In this document: positions 43,286-52,155 of the stretch, piece after piece
Numbering within the stretch: position 1 is the stretch's first letter
How the letters are laid out: each line of letters begins with the position of its first letter
From: Mucilaginibacter empetricola
GTDB lineage: Bacteria > Bacteroidota > Bacteroidia > Sphingobacteriales > Sphingobacteriaceae
Direction: 5' to 3'
Assembly: GCF_024808665.1 (NCBI RefSeq)
Contig: NZ_JANUBZ010000001.1
Location: 1 to 64,000 of the forward strand
Length of the DNA: 64,000 nt
Notes under the pieces: model-generated
What the model saw: only the letters and a program-made list of their open reading frames with translations
What the model was told of the DNA's origin: nothing
Databases searched by the model: none
Position numbers and translations under genes: made by a program

Positions 43286-43877
43286 TTTCTAAATCTTTAT
43301 TTTCAAGGGTTTTCCAATTAGTGATCAGTACGCCGTGCGGGTTGTTGTCGCTGCGCGGGATATCTTTGAGGTAACCTTCTGTGATCAGCGAACGCACGAC
43401 CGTCGAACTTCGGCGGTCGATTTTTAGTTTGCCGTAATAGCGGAAATAATGCCTTGTCATGTCCAGCGCTATCGAATCAGTGGTCAGCGTGAGTACCGAA
43501 CTTGAGGACAAAATGGAGTTGAAAAAACCGTTCTCCTTCAAATTGTCATATTGCTGGACACCTGATTCATCCACGAGGTACATCGCTTTTTTAAGCTGGT
43601 ATTCAATGAATTTATCATCGGGCGTCAGCGAGAAAAAGAGCGAGTGGAACAGTTCCACATCCGCCCGGTATTCGGCGGGCCGGTTCATTTGCATATCCGT
43701 CTGGCTGGCCATGATGGGGATGTTATTCGCCAGGATATAAATACTTTTCCGCGCAGCGGCAACCTGGCTGTTCGCCAGCCATAGGGCTGCTACTGCAATA
43801 ATGATAGCCGTTATAAAACTGCCAAAAGCCACCCCGGTCGCCAGCCGGATCTTGGCTTCGATATTTTTGATGATCAT
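43263..43877 (-). CDS. traK: conjugative transposon protein TraK (VirB8-like)
   Basis: This 204-residue inner-membrane protein has an N-terminal helix (about 15-34, GVAFGSFITAIIIAVAALWL) and a periplasmic domain of the TraK/VirB8 type (NIPIMASQTDMQMNRPAEYRADVELFHSLFF). It is a core component of the Bacteroidota transfer channel. It is 15 bases after TraJ and overlaps the TraL-like gene. Confidence 0.9.
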   Translation of the reverse strand: MIIKNIEAKIRLATGVAFGSFITAIIIAVAALWLANSQVAAARKSIYILANNIPIMASQTDMQMNRPAEYRADVELFHSLFFSLTPDDKFIEYQLKKAMYLVDESGVQQYDNLKENGFFNSILSSSSVLTLTTDSIALDMTRHYFRYYGKLKIDRRSSTVVRSLITEGYLKDIPRSDNNPHGVLITNWKTLENKDLENVQKNTF

Positions 43878-43892
43878 AATATGGATTTGATT

Positions 43893-45062
43893 TTAAATGA
43901 AACTGCCTGCGGCCCGGCGGGCAACGGTCACTACGGTTGCTGCACCGCGCGCGGCGCTGGAGGTAGCTGAACTGATACCGGAAGTGGAAATGATCCAGGT
44001 GGAAATGCTGGGCACGGTAAACATACAGATGGCGCCAATCAGGAATACGCAGATTACCTCGCCAAAGGACAAAATACCGTTACCGGCGAACCAGGCCAGC
44101 TTTTGCAGATCGGCACTGGTACCGTTCGCGCCGACCAATACCTGGTAACGGCTGATCTCGGACTGCATGGCATATTCCTGCATCAATGCGCATAAATACA
44201 TAATCAAATACGCGATCCCTGAATACAGGTTCACCGATACAAAACGGGCGATCCATGTCGAAAAACTATCACGGAAAGCGGGTAAAATACTGACCGCAAC
44301 GGAGAAGGGCCCTAATATTACCAGTATACTGGAATAGATAATTTGGATCATGAAAATTATGTAAACTGAAATCCGGAGAATCCATATCCCAAGCAGCTCC
44401 AAAAGCTGCGTAAAGAGTAATTGCATACCGACCGTCAGCCGGTTTTTGAGTTCGAGCAGCGGTGAAATGACCGTCGAAATTCCTTCCTTGATCGTACTGG
44501 TGACCGAATCCCAGGCCTGCCCGTACCACGTATCGCTTTCCTTTTCGGCCACATCTGCCTGTGCCTGGAACGTGATCAGCGAATTGGCCATCGCCAGCAT
44601 CAAACTGGCGCGTGTAAGCCGTAAGGCATTAACGTTGGCCTGCTCGCTTTCAAACATCTGGTCGGTCTGGGTCTCCACTAAATCTGTGGGATACGCGACC
44701 ACTTGTGTAAAAGCGCTCCACCAGATAATAACCATCGCCAGCCCGAAGGGACGCAACAGCGGCATGATCTCCAGCCGCTTATCGCCCACCATCATTTCGT
44801 AGGATTTAATGGCAAAGAAAATGATCATAAAGATGGCGGCCAGCGCCTGCGCATCGCCGATAAATAGATCAAAGTGTGTCCAGATAGAAGCTTTAAGGCC
44901 ACCTAAAAAGGTCATCATCCCCGATTCGTAAACCCCGTCCCCCTGTAAAAATTGTAGGGTTTGGTTACTGCTGGCGGTATCGATGGCGGGCGTCGTCTGC
45001 GCAAAACTTGCCGTGCCCCATACCAGGAACAACAGGCAAAATAAAACAATTCTTTTTTTCAT
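43893..45062 (-). CDS. traJ: conjugative transposon protein TraJ (VirB6-like)
   Basis: I start at the ATG at 45062 (MKKRIVLFCLLFLVWGTASF), which overlaps the upstream stop by 4 bases (ATGA); the longer frame reads back into the preceding gene. The 389-residue protein has a signal-like N-terminus and about seven hydrophobic segments (for example ALAAIFMIIFFAI, GIWILRISVYIIFMIQIIYS and FLIGAICMFTVPSIS), matching the polytopic channel protein TraJ. Confidence 0.9.
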   Translation of the reverse strand: MKKRIVLFCLLFLVWGTASFAQTTPAIDTASSNQTLQFLQGDGVYESGMMTFLGGLKASIWTHFDLFIGDAQALAAIFMIIFFAIKSYEMMVGDKRLEIMPLLRPFGLAMVIIWWSAFTQVVAYPTDLVETQTDQMFESEQANVNALRLTRASLMLAMANSLITFQAQADVAEKESDTWYGQAWDSVTSTIKEGISTVISPLLELKNRLTVGMQLLFTQLLELLGIWILRISVYIIFMIQIIYSSILVILGPFSVAVSILPAFRDSFSTWIARFVSVNLYSGIAYLIMYLCALMQEYAMQSEISRYQVLVGANGTSADLQKLAWFAGNGILSFGEVICVFLIGAICMFTVPSISTWIISTSGISSATSSAARGAATVVTVARRAAGSFI

Positions 45063-45838
45063 AGTCCTGCCTGAATTAGTACCCGGTTGGCAATTTGTAC
45101 ATCTGTATTGGGCGTCCAACTTCCATAGGTCATTTTAGCGGCCTGCACCTGCTGTAAAGAACCCGTCATCGTTATATCTTTTGCCGCAGCCGCCGTCCGG
45201 ATTGACCAAACACCGGCTAATGTTTGATATTCTTTTAGGAGCCGGTAATAAGCCAGGATGCGCGATCCCCTGTCCATATTGGTCGTTCGTGCGCCTTGCA
45301 GCCGTTCCTTCAGCATACTCAACTGGTTAGTGTACCAACTGTATAAGCCTTCTGAAACCAGCTTGGCGCTAACCTGCGGACCGAGCGGCCCCAATATGGT
45401 CGCGGCTGAGTAATTTAAAAGTGGCGCAAACTGCTGGTTATAATACAAAAGCCATAATGGATCAGCATCGGAAAGCAACCCGGAGTTTTCCGCGATCTGC
45501 GATAAGGCCGTATTCCTGACCGTATCCGAATGCAGTTTGTACTTGTTGTCCGTGCTGTTCTGCGCGGCGACCAATGCCAATCGTTGTGTCTGCGGCCCGG
45601 TCACGCTCAGCGGCCGCAGGTCGGTTTTATGGTAATTGGGGTCGAACAATCCCCAGACCAGCCAGTAATAGGGATTCAGGTCGAGAAAGCCCGCTTTGGG
45701 ATCGAATTCATTTTGGTTCCATTGGAGAAAGACCATGCGCTGCTCCTGGTGGACGATAGCTTTATCATAAACTTCTTCCTGCGCATAAACATTGGAAAGG
45801 ATAAAGCTGAAAGTTAATAGTGCAATTAATTTTTTCAT
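45059..45838 (-). CDS. exported protein of the transfer operon
   Basis: A 259-residue protein with signal peptide (MKKLIALLTFSFILSNVYAQ) and a helical body with no known domain. It sits between the three TraI-like proteins and TraJ and overlaps TraJ by 4 bases. The C-terminal half (TAAAAKDITMTGSLQQVQAAKMTYGSWTPN) is the most regular part. A periplasmic role in the channel is inferred from position. Confidence 0.7.
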   Translation of the reverse strand: MKKLIALLTFSFILSNVYAQEEVYDKAIVHQEQRMVFLQWNQNEFDPKAGFLDLNPYYWLVWGLFDPNYHKTDLRPLSVTGPQTQRLALVAAQNSTDNKYKLHSDTVRNTALSQIAENSGLLSDADPLWLLYYNQQFAPLLNYSAATILGPLGPQVSAKLVSEGLYSWYTNQLSMLKERLQGARTTNMDRGSRILAYYRLLKEYQTLAGVWSIRTAAAAKDITMTGSLQQVQAAKMTYGSWTPNTDVQIANRVLIQAGL

Positions 45839-45842
45839 AGTA

Positions 45843-46517
45843 TTAAGGGTTTGATTTTAAGTATTTAGCTTGCCCGATGATCTGAGCTACAAAAGTTTTG
45901 TCATGATTGATCCAGGCGGCATAAGGATTAATGGAAGCGATAAGGCCCTGTTCCTTTGCCCAGTACATGGCCCGCCAGGCACCGTAAGCCAGGCTGTTCA
46001 GGATCTCCAATTGCTGCGTGACTTTGGCCAGTAACTGGTCACGGGCGTTATAATCGGCCAGCACATTGCCGCCTTCTTTCAGCACAAAATCCGATACTTC
46101 GCTGACCAATGCAATGGCCCTGACCTGCATTTCATTTTCAATGCCCGTGGCAAAGAGTAACAGGTAAGGCTGCGCTTTTGCAAGTGCCAGGCATTGGTTG
46201 AGATAGCTGATCATGTCGCTGGTCAGCACGGCCATATTTTTCACCGCCATACCGTTCTTCAGCGCCGAATTGACATCGGAAAGAGCATTGTAAATAATGG
46301 TCTGCGCCAGCACCACCGAACTCATGTTGATATTGATGTTGTCGAGGTTGCTGTTGATCTTGCTCAAATATTGGTTGTGTGCGATTTCCGCACTGTTGCG
46401 TGTCGCACCGTTTTCCATTACGGCTGCAAAGTGCTGCGGGTCAAAGACGACCTCCTGCGCAAAGCAGAATGCAGAAAGGCAAAAGCAAAAAGCGAATAAC
46501 AAAAAGATCTTTTTCAT
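45843..46517 (-). CDS. TraI-like exported protein, copy 3
   Basis: A 224-residue exported helical protein (signal peptide ending SAFCFAQ). It shares its layout with the next two genes: VVFDPQHFAAVMENGATRN near the start, AMYWAKEQGLIASINPYAAW near residue 190 and a final GQAKYLK. It is clearly paralogous to copy 1. It overlaps copy 2 by 4 bases. Proteins of this type are called TraI in Bacteroidota annotation, unrelated to the F-plasmid relaxase. Confidence 0.75.
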   Translation of the reverse strand: MKKIFLLFAFCFCLSAFCFAQEVVFDPQHFAAVMENGATRNSAEIAHNQYLSKINSNLDNININMSSVVLAQTIIYNALSDVNSALKNGMAVKNMAVLTSDMISYLNQCLALAKAQPYLLLFATGIENEMQVRAIALVSEVSDFVLKEGGNVLADYNARDQLLAKVTQQLEILNSLAYGAWRAMYWAKEQGLIASINPYAAWINHDKTFVAQIIGQAKYLKSNP

Positions 46518-47179
46518 TTTAAATATTTTGCATTTTGAATAATGTCCTTGGCGATGGATTTGTCCTGATCGATAAAGGTTTGAAAGGGGTTCAGTGCTTT
46601 GAGGACGGCGGCCAGGTTATTGTATTGTAATAGGTTGAGCATGTTGCCCGCCAGTTCCTGGATGACACTCAACTGCTGGATCACATAATCGAAGAGCATC
46701 TTCCGGTCGGAAGCCTTCATCTGGTTGACATCGCCGATGGACAAGGTCAGTCCTGCCACATAGCCGATCAGGCTTTCGGCCTTCTCTGCAAACTCGATCT
46801 CGGTCTGGTAACCTAAAGCGATAATGGCCGGGTTCTTTTCCGCCAGCGCTATGATCTGCCCCTGGTAATTGATGATCTGTTTGACCATCGGCTCACCTTC
46901 CAAACCGATGTCGGCCACGGTGATCGCGGTGCCCAGGGTGTTGTATCGCTGCTGCAAGGTCCGGTAAGTATTTTTTAGTTTGGCGAGCAGGGTCATATTG
47001 GCCGCTTCGTTGGTTGTATTGACAGCCTGCTGGTTTTTGGCAGTTACCTGTTGCTGATGTTCCGATTTGGATTCATCGATCAGTTGGTGCATCCCGACGA
47101 TATCGATGGTGCTTTGCTGTCCATAGCTTAAGGCAGAAAGACCAAAGCAAAAAGCGAACAATAAGAAATATTTTTTCAT
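46514..47179 (-). CDS. TraI-like exported protein, copy 2
   Basis: A 221-residue exported helical protein (signal peptide ending LSYGQ). It is the most divergent of the three copies, without the AMYWAK block, but keeps the same length, signal, central ANMTLLAKLKNTY region and the closing IIQNAKYLK. Four-base overlaps with both neighbours show a single translational unit. Confidence 0.75.
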   Translation of the reverse strand: MKKYFLLFAFCFGLSALSYGQQSTIDIVGMHQLIDESKSEHQQQVTAKNQQAVNTTNEAANMTLLAKLKNTYRTLQQRYNTLGTAITVADIGLEGEPMVKQIINYQGQIIALAEKNPAIIALGYQTEIEFAEKAESLIGYVAGLTLSIGDVNQMKASDRKMLFDYVIQQLSVIQELAGNMLNLLQYNNLAAVLKALNPFQTFIDQDKSIAKDIIQNAKYLK

Positions 47180-47841
47180 TGCTTTAAATATTTGGCATTG
47201 TTTAATACACTGATGGCGATCTGCTTGTCCTCATTTTGCCAGGTCGCCCAGGGGTTGAGCGACTGGAAGATGCCGCGCATTTTCGCCCAATACATCGCCC
47301 TTTGCATGCCGTAGGATATGCCCCGCAGGATCTGTAGTTGGCTTTCGATATGGTTAAGCAGCTTAGCCCTTTCGCCGGAATCCATCAAATTATTTCCGCC
47401 TGATTGCATGACGAATGCCGATACATAGGCCGCCAGCGCGATTGCGCGTGTCTCAAACTCTCGGGCGCCCTGTTCTGCAAATAACAACAGCACCGGGTCA
47501 GATTGGGCAAGCTTCTCCGCTTGCTCCACATCGCTGATAATATCGGTGCCGCAGGTAGCTATTTCTTTGGTCGATTCCAGGTTGCTGATAATAGAGGCTA
47601 CCTGGCTAAGCCCCTTATAAATATCATTTTGCAGCGTATTGGCAATCGTCAGTTGCCCGGTAACGGCCAGCTGGCCTTTCTGGATGAGGCTTAAATTGTT
47701 ATTGGTGGTATTCATTTGGCTGTTAATGACACCGGCATTGACGGCGATAGCCGCAGAGGTGGTCGGGTCGACCACCAGCTCTTGGGCAGAAGCCAGCTTT
47801 ACCAAACAGCAAAGCAGGACTATCAAATAGCTTGTTTTCAT
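47176..47841 (-). CDS. TraI-like exported protein, copy 1
   Basis: A 221-residue exported helical protein (signal peptide ending LASAQ) with LVVDPTTSAAIAVNAGVINS at the start, AMYWAKMRGIFQSLNPWATW near residue 187 and VLNNAKYLKQ at the end. It follows the TraG ATPase by 11 bases and overlaps copy 2 by 4 bases. It is likely a periplasmic, VirB5-like component; that comparison is inference from position and secretion. Confidence 0.78.
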   Translation of the reverse strand: MKTSYLIVLLCCLVKLASAQELVVDPTTSAAIAVNAGVINSQMNTTNNNLSLIQKGQLAVTGQLTIANTLQNDIYKGLSQVASIISNLESTKEIATCGTDIISDVEQAEKLAQSDPVLLLFAEQGAREFETRAIALAAYVSAFVMQSGGNNLMDSGERAKLLNHIESQLQILRGISYGMQRAMYWAKMRGIFQSLNPWATWQNEDKQIAISVLNNAKYLKQ

Positions 47842-47852
47842 AGTGATTAATT

Positions 47853-50297
47853 TTAGTTAATAGGTTTACCGGTTTTATTGACCCGGCTGATAAATTCGCC
47901 GATAGCAACACCGGCCCCGCACAGGTCATTTACAAATGCGTTAAGGCCATCAACGTAGGAGCCGTGCGCCCCGACATAAATTTCCACGGCTGATTTTTCG
48001 GGCTTTTCGGTGGTGAAGGTCAGGTTCTGATAAATGGAAACTTCGTTGCCGTAAACCTCGCCGACCTGTCCGCGCCGCATATAAAATTCCTTGAAGGGAG
48101 CGCGATGCTCTTTATTATCCAGTTGGTTGATGGAAAATATTTTACGGCGCTCGGTTGCTGATATGGACAGTAAAGCGGCGATCTCTGTATAGTTTTCCTT
48201 GAACTTGGCCTGGTCCAGCAAAATGACTGTATCGGAGTTATTGATGATGCTGTCCTTTACGATAGGGTTACCGAGTATATCGCCTAATTCCTGCGTCACT
48301 TCGATGATCTCTCCCCAAAATTTCCGGACGGTTTTATTCAGATAAAGCAGGAAATTAGCCATGATCGGTGAGGCTAAAGCCTTCCAAGCCTCTTCCAGGA
48401 TGATCGCTTTACGCTGGTGTTTGCGGTGGCGCATTTTCTGGATGAATACATCCATAATGATCAGCGTGACGATTGGCAGCAAAATTTTATTATTCGATAA
48501 GTTGTCAATTTCATATACAATGAACCGTTCGGAAAATAAGGATTGGTCGGCTGCTTCATTCAAAATGGCCTGGTATTCACCGCCTTTATAAAACTTCTTT
48601 AATACATAGCGAAACTCGTCCAGGTCAAAGGGGATGCTTTCTTCCTTTTTGATCTGCGGTATCTTTTCAAGTGCGAATTCATAAAAGGTATTGAAGTTCA
48701 GTTTCGGGTCTTCCCATTGGAAGTTTTTGACATAATAACCGCTGATGACATTGGAAAGCACATCCCGTTCCACATTACTTAGCAGGCCATCCGTACCTTT
48801 CCATAATAGCGCTACCAGTGTAATTAAAAAATCCTTCTTTTCGATATTATACTCATTCGCAGGCATGGCGAAAGGGTTCATAGTGATGGGCTTCTCCTCA
48901 GTATAAGTGATATATTTTCCCTTATAATAAGCGCATAGCCCGGAATAAGAATGCCCGACATCGACGATGACCACATCCATATTGAACAATAAGTACTGCT
49001 CCACGAGCGCATTCATGAAGAAGCTCTTGCCGGAACCGCTCGGGCCTAAAACGAATTTATTGCGGTTGTTAATCCGACCTGTACGCATGGGCAGGTCTGA
49101 AACATCGATACCTACAGGTACGCCCTGCCGGTCGGTAAAGCGCACCAGGAAATCCGAGGGTTCATCTTTTGGCAAAGATTCTTTAAAGAAAAAACAAAGC
49201 GCCGCGTCACAGGTCGTCAGGAACCAATCGTAGTTTTTCAGTTCCACCGCATTGCCGGGCAATGCCGTCCGGAATAGTTCCAGTTGGTTATAGGCATTCT
49301 TGTTAGCGATAATGCCTAATCCGAACAAAGCACTTTCCACGAAATTGCAGGCTTTCTGGATTTGCCCTGAAGGCGCTGCGATGATGATATTAAAATGACT
49401 GTTGACCAAAAGCTGGTTTTCCCTGGCCACGTCATTGAGCAACAGGTCAATATCCTCCATGCACAGCGTATTGGCCGGGTCAGGAATGCCGGAATGCCGC
49501 TTTTTCTTCAGCTCCAGCTTTTTCAGCGTCATGACCTGGTTGGGAATTTCGATAACCTGGTTAAACAGGATGGTATCAAAGCCGGGTACTTTAAACAGGA
49601 AGGATAAAACATCCGCTGGGAAGCCTTTCAGGCTGTCCTTTTCATTGAGTTCGACGTGGGTTCCAACTTCCTGCGGCAGGTCGATTGTATCGATATTGAC
49701 CAGGTTCATACAGCGGATGCTGCGTTCGCCCATATCAATCTGAATATCATTTGGCGAAAGGTTGGTTAAGGCCAGGTGTCCCCGGTTAAAGTTCATGCTC
49801 AGTACCCGCAGCACCAAGCCGTCAATTTCGCTTTTGTTCAGGATGACCGGGCCGGTACGCCCCGTTTCCAGGATAGCCGTTACTTTCCCGATCACCTGCC
49901 GGAAATCGCTTAAAGCCTTCGCATCAAAAACATAAAAAGCGCCTTTCTTGACCTGCATGGTAATGATGAGGTAGGTGGATACTTCCAAATAATCACGGCC
50001 CGCGAAATGGTCGTTATATTTTTGCTGCAAATATTCCTTTGCTTTTTTGGCAGGATATTTCTGCCGGGAAATAATATCCTGCTTTTGCAGGATATAGCCA
50101 TCGCCCAATATTTTGACGATATTCAGCAGCAAGCCATGAAACTCGTCATAAGCATCTGCTGAGGCGGAATACTGGATCACCGGGTTGCACATTTGGATGA
50201 TGACCGAACATTCGCCGCCCAATCCAAATAAAAGGTCATAACTGCCGCTTTTATCTACCCCGGCATAAGGCATTTTAAAGGTGTTTTTTGCGCCCAT
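47853..50297 (-). CDS. traG: TraG, VirB4-type conjugation ATPase
   Basis: I place the start at 50297 (MGAKNTFKMPYAGVDKSGSY), giving 814 residues; the longer frame overlaps TraF in another frame with low-quality sequence. The protein has the VirB4 N-terminal domain and an ATPase core with Walker A LGPSGSGKSFFMNAL and Walker B KAIILEEAWKAL. It powers assembly and substrate transport of the channel. It overlaps the TraF gene by 23 bases. Confidence 0.9.
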   Translation of the reverse strand: MGAKNTFKMPYAGVDKSGSYDLLFGLGGECSVIIQMCNPVIQYSASADAYDEFHGLLLNIVKILGDGYILQKQDIISRQKYPAKKAKEYLQQKYNDHFAGRDYLEVSTYLIITMQVKKGAFYVFDAKALSDFRQVIGKVTAILETGRTGPVILNKSEIDGLVLRVLSMNFNRGHLALTNLSPNDIQIDMGERSIRCMNLVNIDTIDLPQEVGTHVELNEKDSLKGFPADVLSFLFKVPGFDTILFNQVIEIPNQVMTLKKLELKKKRHSGIPDPANTLCMEDIDLLLNDVARENQLLVNSHFNIIIAAPSGQIQKACNFVESALFGLGIIANKNAYNQLELFRTALPGNAVELKNYDWFLTTCDAALCFFFKESLPKDEPSDFLVRFTDRQGVPVGIDVSDLPMRTGRINNRNKFVLGPSGSGKSFFMNALVEQYLLFNMDVVIVDVGHSYSGLCAYYKGKYITYTEEKPITMNPFAMPANEYNIEKKDFLITLVALLWKGTDGLLSNVERDVLSNVISGYYVKNFQWEDPKLNFNTFYEFALEKIPQIKKEESIPFDLDEFRYVLKKFYKGGEYQAILNEAADQSLFSERFIVYEIDNLSNNKILLPIVTLIIMDVFIQKMRHRKHQRKAIILEEAWKALASPIMANFLLYLNKTVRKFWGEIIEVTQELGDILGNPIVKDSIINNSDTVILLDQAKFKENYTEIAALLSISATERRKIFSINQLDNKEHRAPFKEFYMRRGQVGEVYGNEVSIYQNLTFTTEKPEKSAVEIYVGAHGSYVDGLNAFVNDLCGAGVAIGEFISRVNKTGKPIN

Positions 50298-50571
50298 AAT
50301 GATCGATGTGATTGATGATGTAAATGCCGGTTGCCCTGGCTTTATCGTGCAGGCCTTTTTTCTGCTTGCCCGCGATAAAAAGAAGCCCGCCAACAATGCT
50401 CCCCACCAGCACAATGGCCCCGAGCCACATATTGATGAGCGACATGGTCAGCGCACCCAGTACCAGCCCGGCGAGTAAAGAACCCAGGCCCCAGTAGATA
50501 AATTTTCCGCGAAACCCGCGAAATATAAGGGGCTTTTGGAGCCCCTTATATACAGCAAAACGCTTCGCCAT
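50275..50571 (-). CDS. traF: conjugative transposon protein TraF (DUF4133, VirB3-like)
   Basis: The 98-residue protein has two close membrane helices (about 27-45 and 49-66) and the DUF4133 pattern YKGLQKPLIFRGFRGKFIYW. It corresponds to VirB3-type proteins that pair with the VirB4-like ATPase encoded next. It overlaps TraE by one base and TraG by 23 bases. Confidence 0.9.
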   Translation of the reverse strand: MAKRFAVYKGLQKPLIFRGFRGKFIYWGLGSLLAGLVLGALTMSLINMWLGAIVLVGSIVGGLLFIAGKQKKGLHDKARATGIYIINHIDHYGRKKHL

Positions 50572-50879
50572 TAGGTCAGTCCGAAGAATGCCTTGATGAT
50601 CAGCGCGGAAACCACGAGGAACACACAGGAACCTCCCCAGCCCATTAATTCTTTGTTAATGTCCTGGTCACCGGAGTTCCACTTAGAGTACACACGAATT
50701 GCGCCGACGATACCGACAATACCGCCGATAACTAAGGCGATGTTGGTAACCGGGTCTACATAGGTTTTTAAGGTAGTGGTCGCGGTGTTGATACCGGTCA
50801 CACCATTTTGGGCAAAGGCAGACGCCATGCCCAGGACCGACAGCACTGCTGTGGCCCAGATTCGTTTCATTTTGTTCAT
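50571..50879 (-). CDS. traE: conjugative transposon protein TraE (DUF4134, VirB2-like), copy 2
   Basis: A 102-residue protein with signal peptide (cleavage after SAFAQ) and two membrane helices (about 42-60 and 78-97), typical of DUF4134, the proposed pilin-like component. The loop KWNSGDQDINKELMGWG is conserved in the family. It is the second of two TraE-type genes here; a hairpin flanked by direct repeats separates them. Confidence 0.88.
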   Translation of the reverse strand: MNKMKRIWATAVLSVLGMASAFAQNGVTGINTATTTLKTYVDPVTNIALVIGGIVGIVGAIRVYSKWNSGDQDINKELMGWGGSCVFLVVSALIIKAFFGLT

Positions 50880-50887
50880 GAAAAACA

Positions 50888-50970
50888 GGGGTATTAAATT
50901 GTTTGGTAAAAATTGGCGGCCCTCCCGACCTATCGGGAAGCACCGCCGGGGTTATTTGGGGTATTAAATT
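50888..50970. repeat. hairpin flanked by 13-base direct repeats between the two traE genes
   Basis: GGGGTATTAAATT occurs at 50888-50900 and again at 50958-50970, exactly 70 bases apart. Between the copies, TCCCGA-CCTA-TCGGGA (50923-50938) is enclosed by GGCGG (50915-50919) and CCGCC (50943-50947), making a stable stem. It could adjust the ratio of the two TraE products or be a duplication scar. Confidence 0.6.
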
Positions 50971-50977
50971 TGCAGGA

Positions 50978-51268
50978 TCAGAGGCCGAAGATGGCCCTCA
51001 GAAACGCACCGGCCAGTACCATAAATAAAGCGGCAAAGAACCATCCGGCCACTGCCTGGTCCATCCGGGGATGCCCCATCTGCCAGTTATGATAAATGCG
51101 CACAGCGCCGAGAATGCCGAAGATGGCAGCTACTACCAGTGAGCAGTCCAATGCCGAAAAAAAGGAAGAAGAAAGATCGCTTTGTGCCTGCTGCATTTCG
51201 TTTAGACCGGGCTGGGCCATTGATGCGATTGCTACCAGTAAGAAGCAGCCTGTCAGGAAATATCGCAT
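50978..51268 (-). CDS. TraE-like protein (DUF4134), copy 1
   Basis: The 96-residue exported protein (MRYFLTGCFLLVAIASMAQ) has the same two-helix plan as copy 2 and shares the GILGAVRIYHNW/GIVGAIRVYSKW and W-F-A-LF-V---A-LRAIFGL positions. Two TraE-like pilin candidates in tandem are common in this family of elements. It starts 2 bases after the preceding gene. Confidence 0.85.
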   Translation of the reverse strand: MRYFLTGCFLLVAIASMAQPGLNEMQQAQSDLSSSFFSALDCSLVVAAIFGILGAVRIYHNWQMGHPRMDQAVAGWFFAALFMVLAGAFLRAIFGL

Positions 51269-51270
51269 GA

Positions 51271-51561
51271 TTAATAGCTGACAGATTTGGTATAGACGAT
51301 CAGTTCCCTGCGGGCCAGGCTAAACAGTTCCCTGATTGGTACGCCGCCGGAGGCGATCATAGCATTGCCTGTTGGCTTGACTTCTTCTTCCGCCTTATGC
51401 TCCAATCTTTGCGTTTCGACCTGCTCGGAAAAGGTCAGTTCATTGGTGAAGGATTTCGCTGCCGGGGTACGGTTGCCCCCGGCAACATCAATCCCGATCA
51501 CGGCCAGGTAATACAGCGTGTATAGCCCGCCCACCCATAATAAAAAGTGTATCCAGTTCAT
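51271..51561 (-). CDS. small membrane protein of the transfer operon
   Basis: The 96-residue protein has one N-terminal membrane helix (IHFLLWVGGLYTLYYLAVIGI) and a soluble, acidic middle part. Position suggests a TraC/TraD-like accessory of the channel, but I do not recognise the family. It is 1 base after the preceding gene and 2 bases before TraE copy 1. Confidence 0.65.
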   Translation of the reverse strand: MNWIHFLLWVGGLYTLYYLAVIGIDVAGGNRTPAAKSFTNELTFSEQVETQRLEHKAEEEVKPTGNAMIASGGVPIRELFSLARRELIVYTKSVSY

Positions 51562-51562
51562 G

Positions 51563-51823
51563 TTAATTAATGGTTTCTAAAAAGTTCTTAATGATAGTTT
51601 TGAGTTCAGGGTGCTGCCGCAGCAGCTCACTGATCGAGAAAGCGACGATCTTTTGAATTTCGATGCCGGTTGCCAGTTTCAACTGGCTCAGGTTGGCGGC
51701 GGTACGCTCGTCCAAACGTGCATGGATCAGGGTTTTATGATCACTGTTGTCATAGCCTTTTATCCGGTCAAGGATCTCGTCATAGACCGGGTCGCGTTTG
51801 CCGCGAAAGAATTTCCAGCTCAT
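51563..51823 (-). CDS. small partition/TraB-like protein, copy 2
   Basis: The 86-residue protein contains IHARLDERTAANLSQLKLATGIEIQKIVAFSISELL, a ribbon-helix-helix-like pattern, followed by RQHPELKTIIKNFL. The same block is present in the upstream gene (VHVRFDRQTAQMLHHFKMATGVEV), so the two are paralogues. A role as a DNA-binding partner of the ParA-like protein is inference. Confidence 0.7.
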   Translation of the reverse strand: MSWKFFRGKRDPVYDEILDRIKGYDNSDHKTLIHARLDERTAANLSQLKLATGIEIQKIVAFSISELLRQHPELKTIIKNFLETIN

Positions 51824-52155
51824 AGTCCGAAGTATTCTAAGTGTTCTTTGATAATGGTTTTGATTTCGGGGTGCTGTTCCAGCAATTGCGCCACGGAATA
51901 GGAGATCAACCGGGTGACCTCGACGCCGGTCGCCATTTTAAAGTGGTGGAGCATCTGGGCGGTCTGCCGGTCAAAGCGGACGTGCACCATGCTATCATGC
52001 TCTTTGATATCATAACTGCGTATGACATCAACAATAGGCGGCGTGATGGCCGGTTTGCCGGTTTTTTTCTTTGGGGGCGCTTTAGCTTTTTCCGGCGTGT
52101 CCGGTTTGGCCATTCGGCTGCGCAACTGGTCCGCCAGCGTTTTGATCTCGTTCAT
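51820..52155 (-). CDS. small partition/TraB-like protein, copy 1
   Basis: A 111-residue protein with a basic, Pro/Lys-rich N-terminus (KAKAPPKKKTGKPAITPP) and a C-terminal ribbon-helix-helix-like domain paralogous to the next gene. It overlaps ParA and copy 2 by 4 bases each, so the three are co-translated, which fits a ParA-partner role as in TraA/TraB of CTn elements. Confidence 0.7.
   Translation of the reverse strand: MNEIKTLADQLRSRMAKPDTPEKAKAPPKKKTGKPAITPPIVDVIRSYDIKEHDSMVHVRFDRQTAQMLHHFKMATGVEVTRLISYSVAQLLEQHPEIKTIIKEHLEYFGL

Noticed and set aside
50298..50414. N-terminal extension of TraG
   Set aside because: It overlaps TraF in another frame and has a Cys/Ser-rich composition unlike VirB4 proteins; MGAKNTFKMPYAG at 50297 is the better start.
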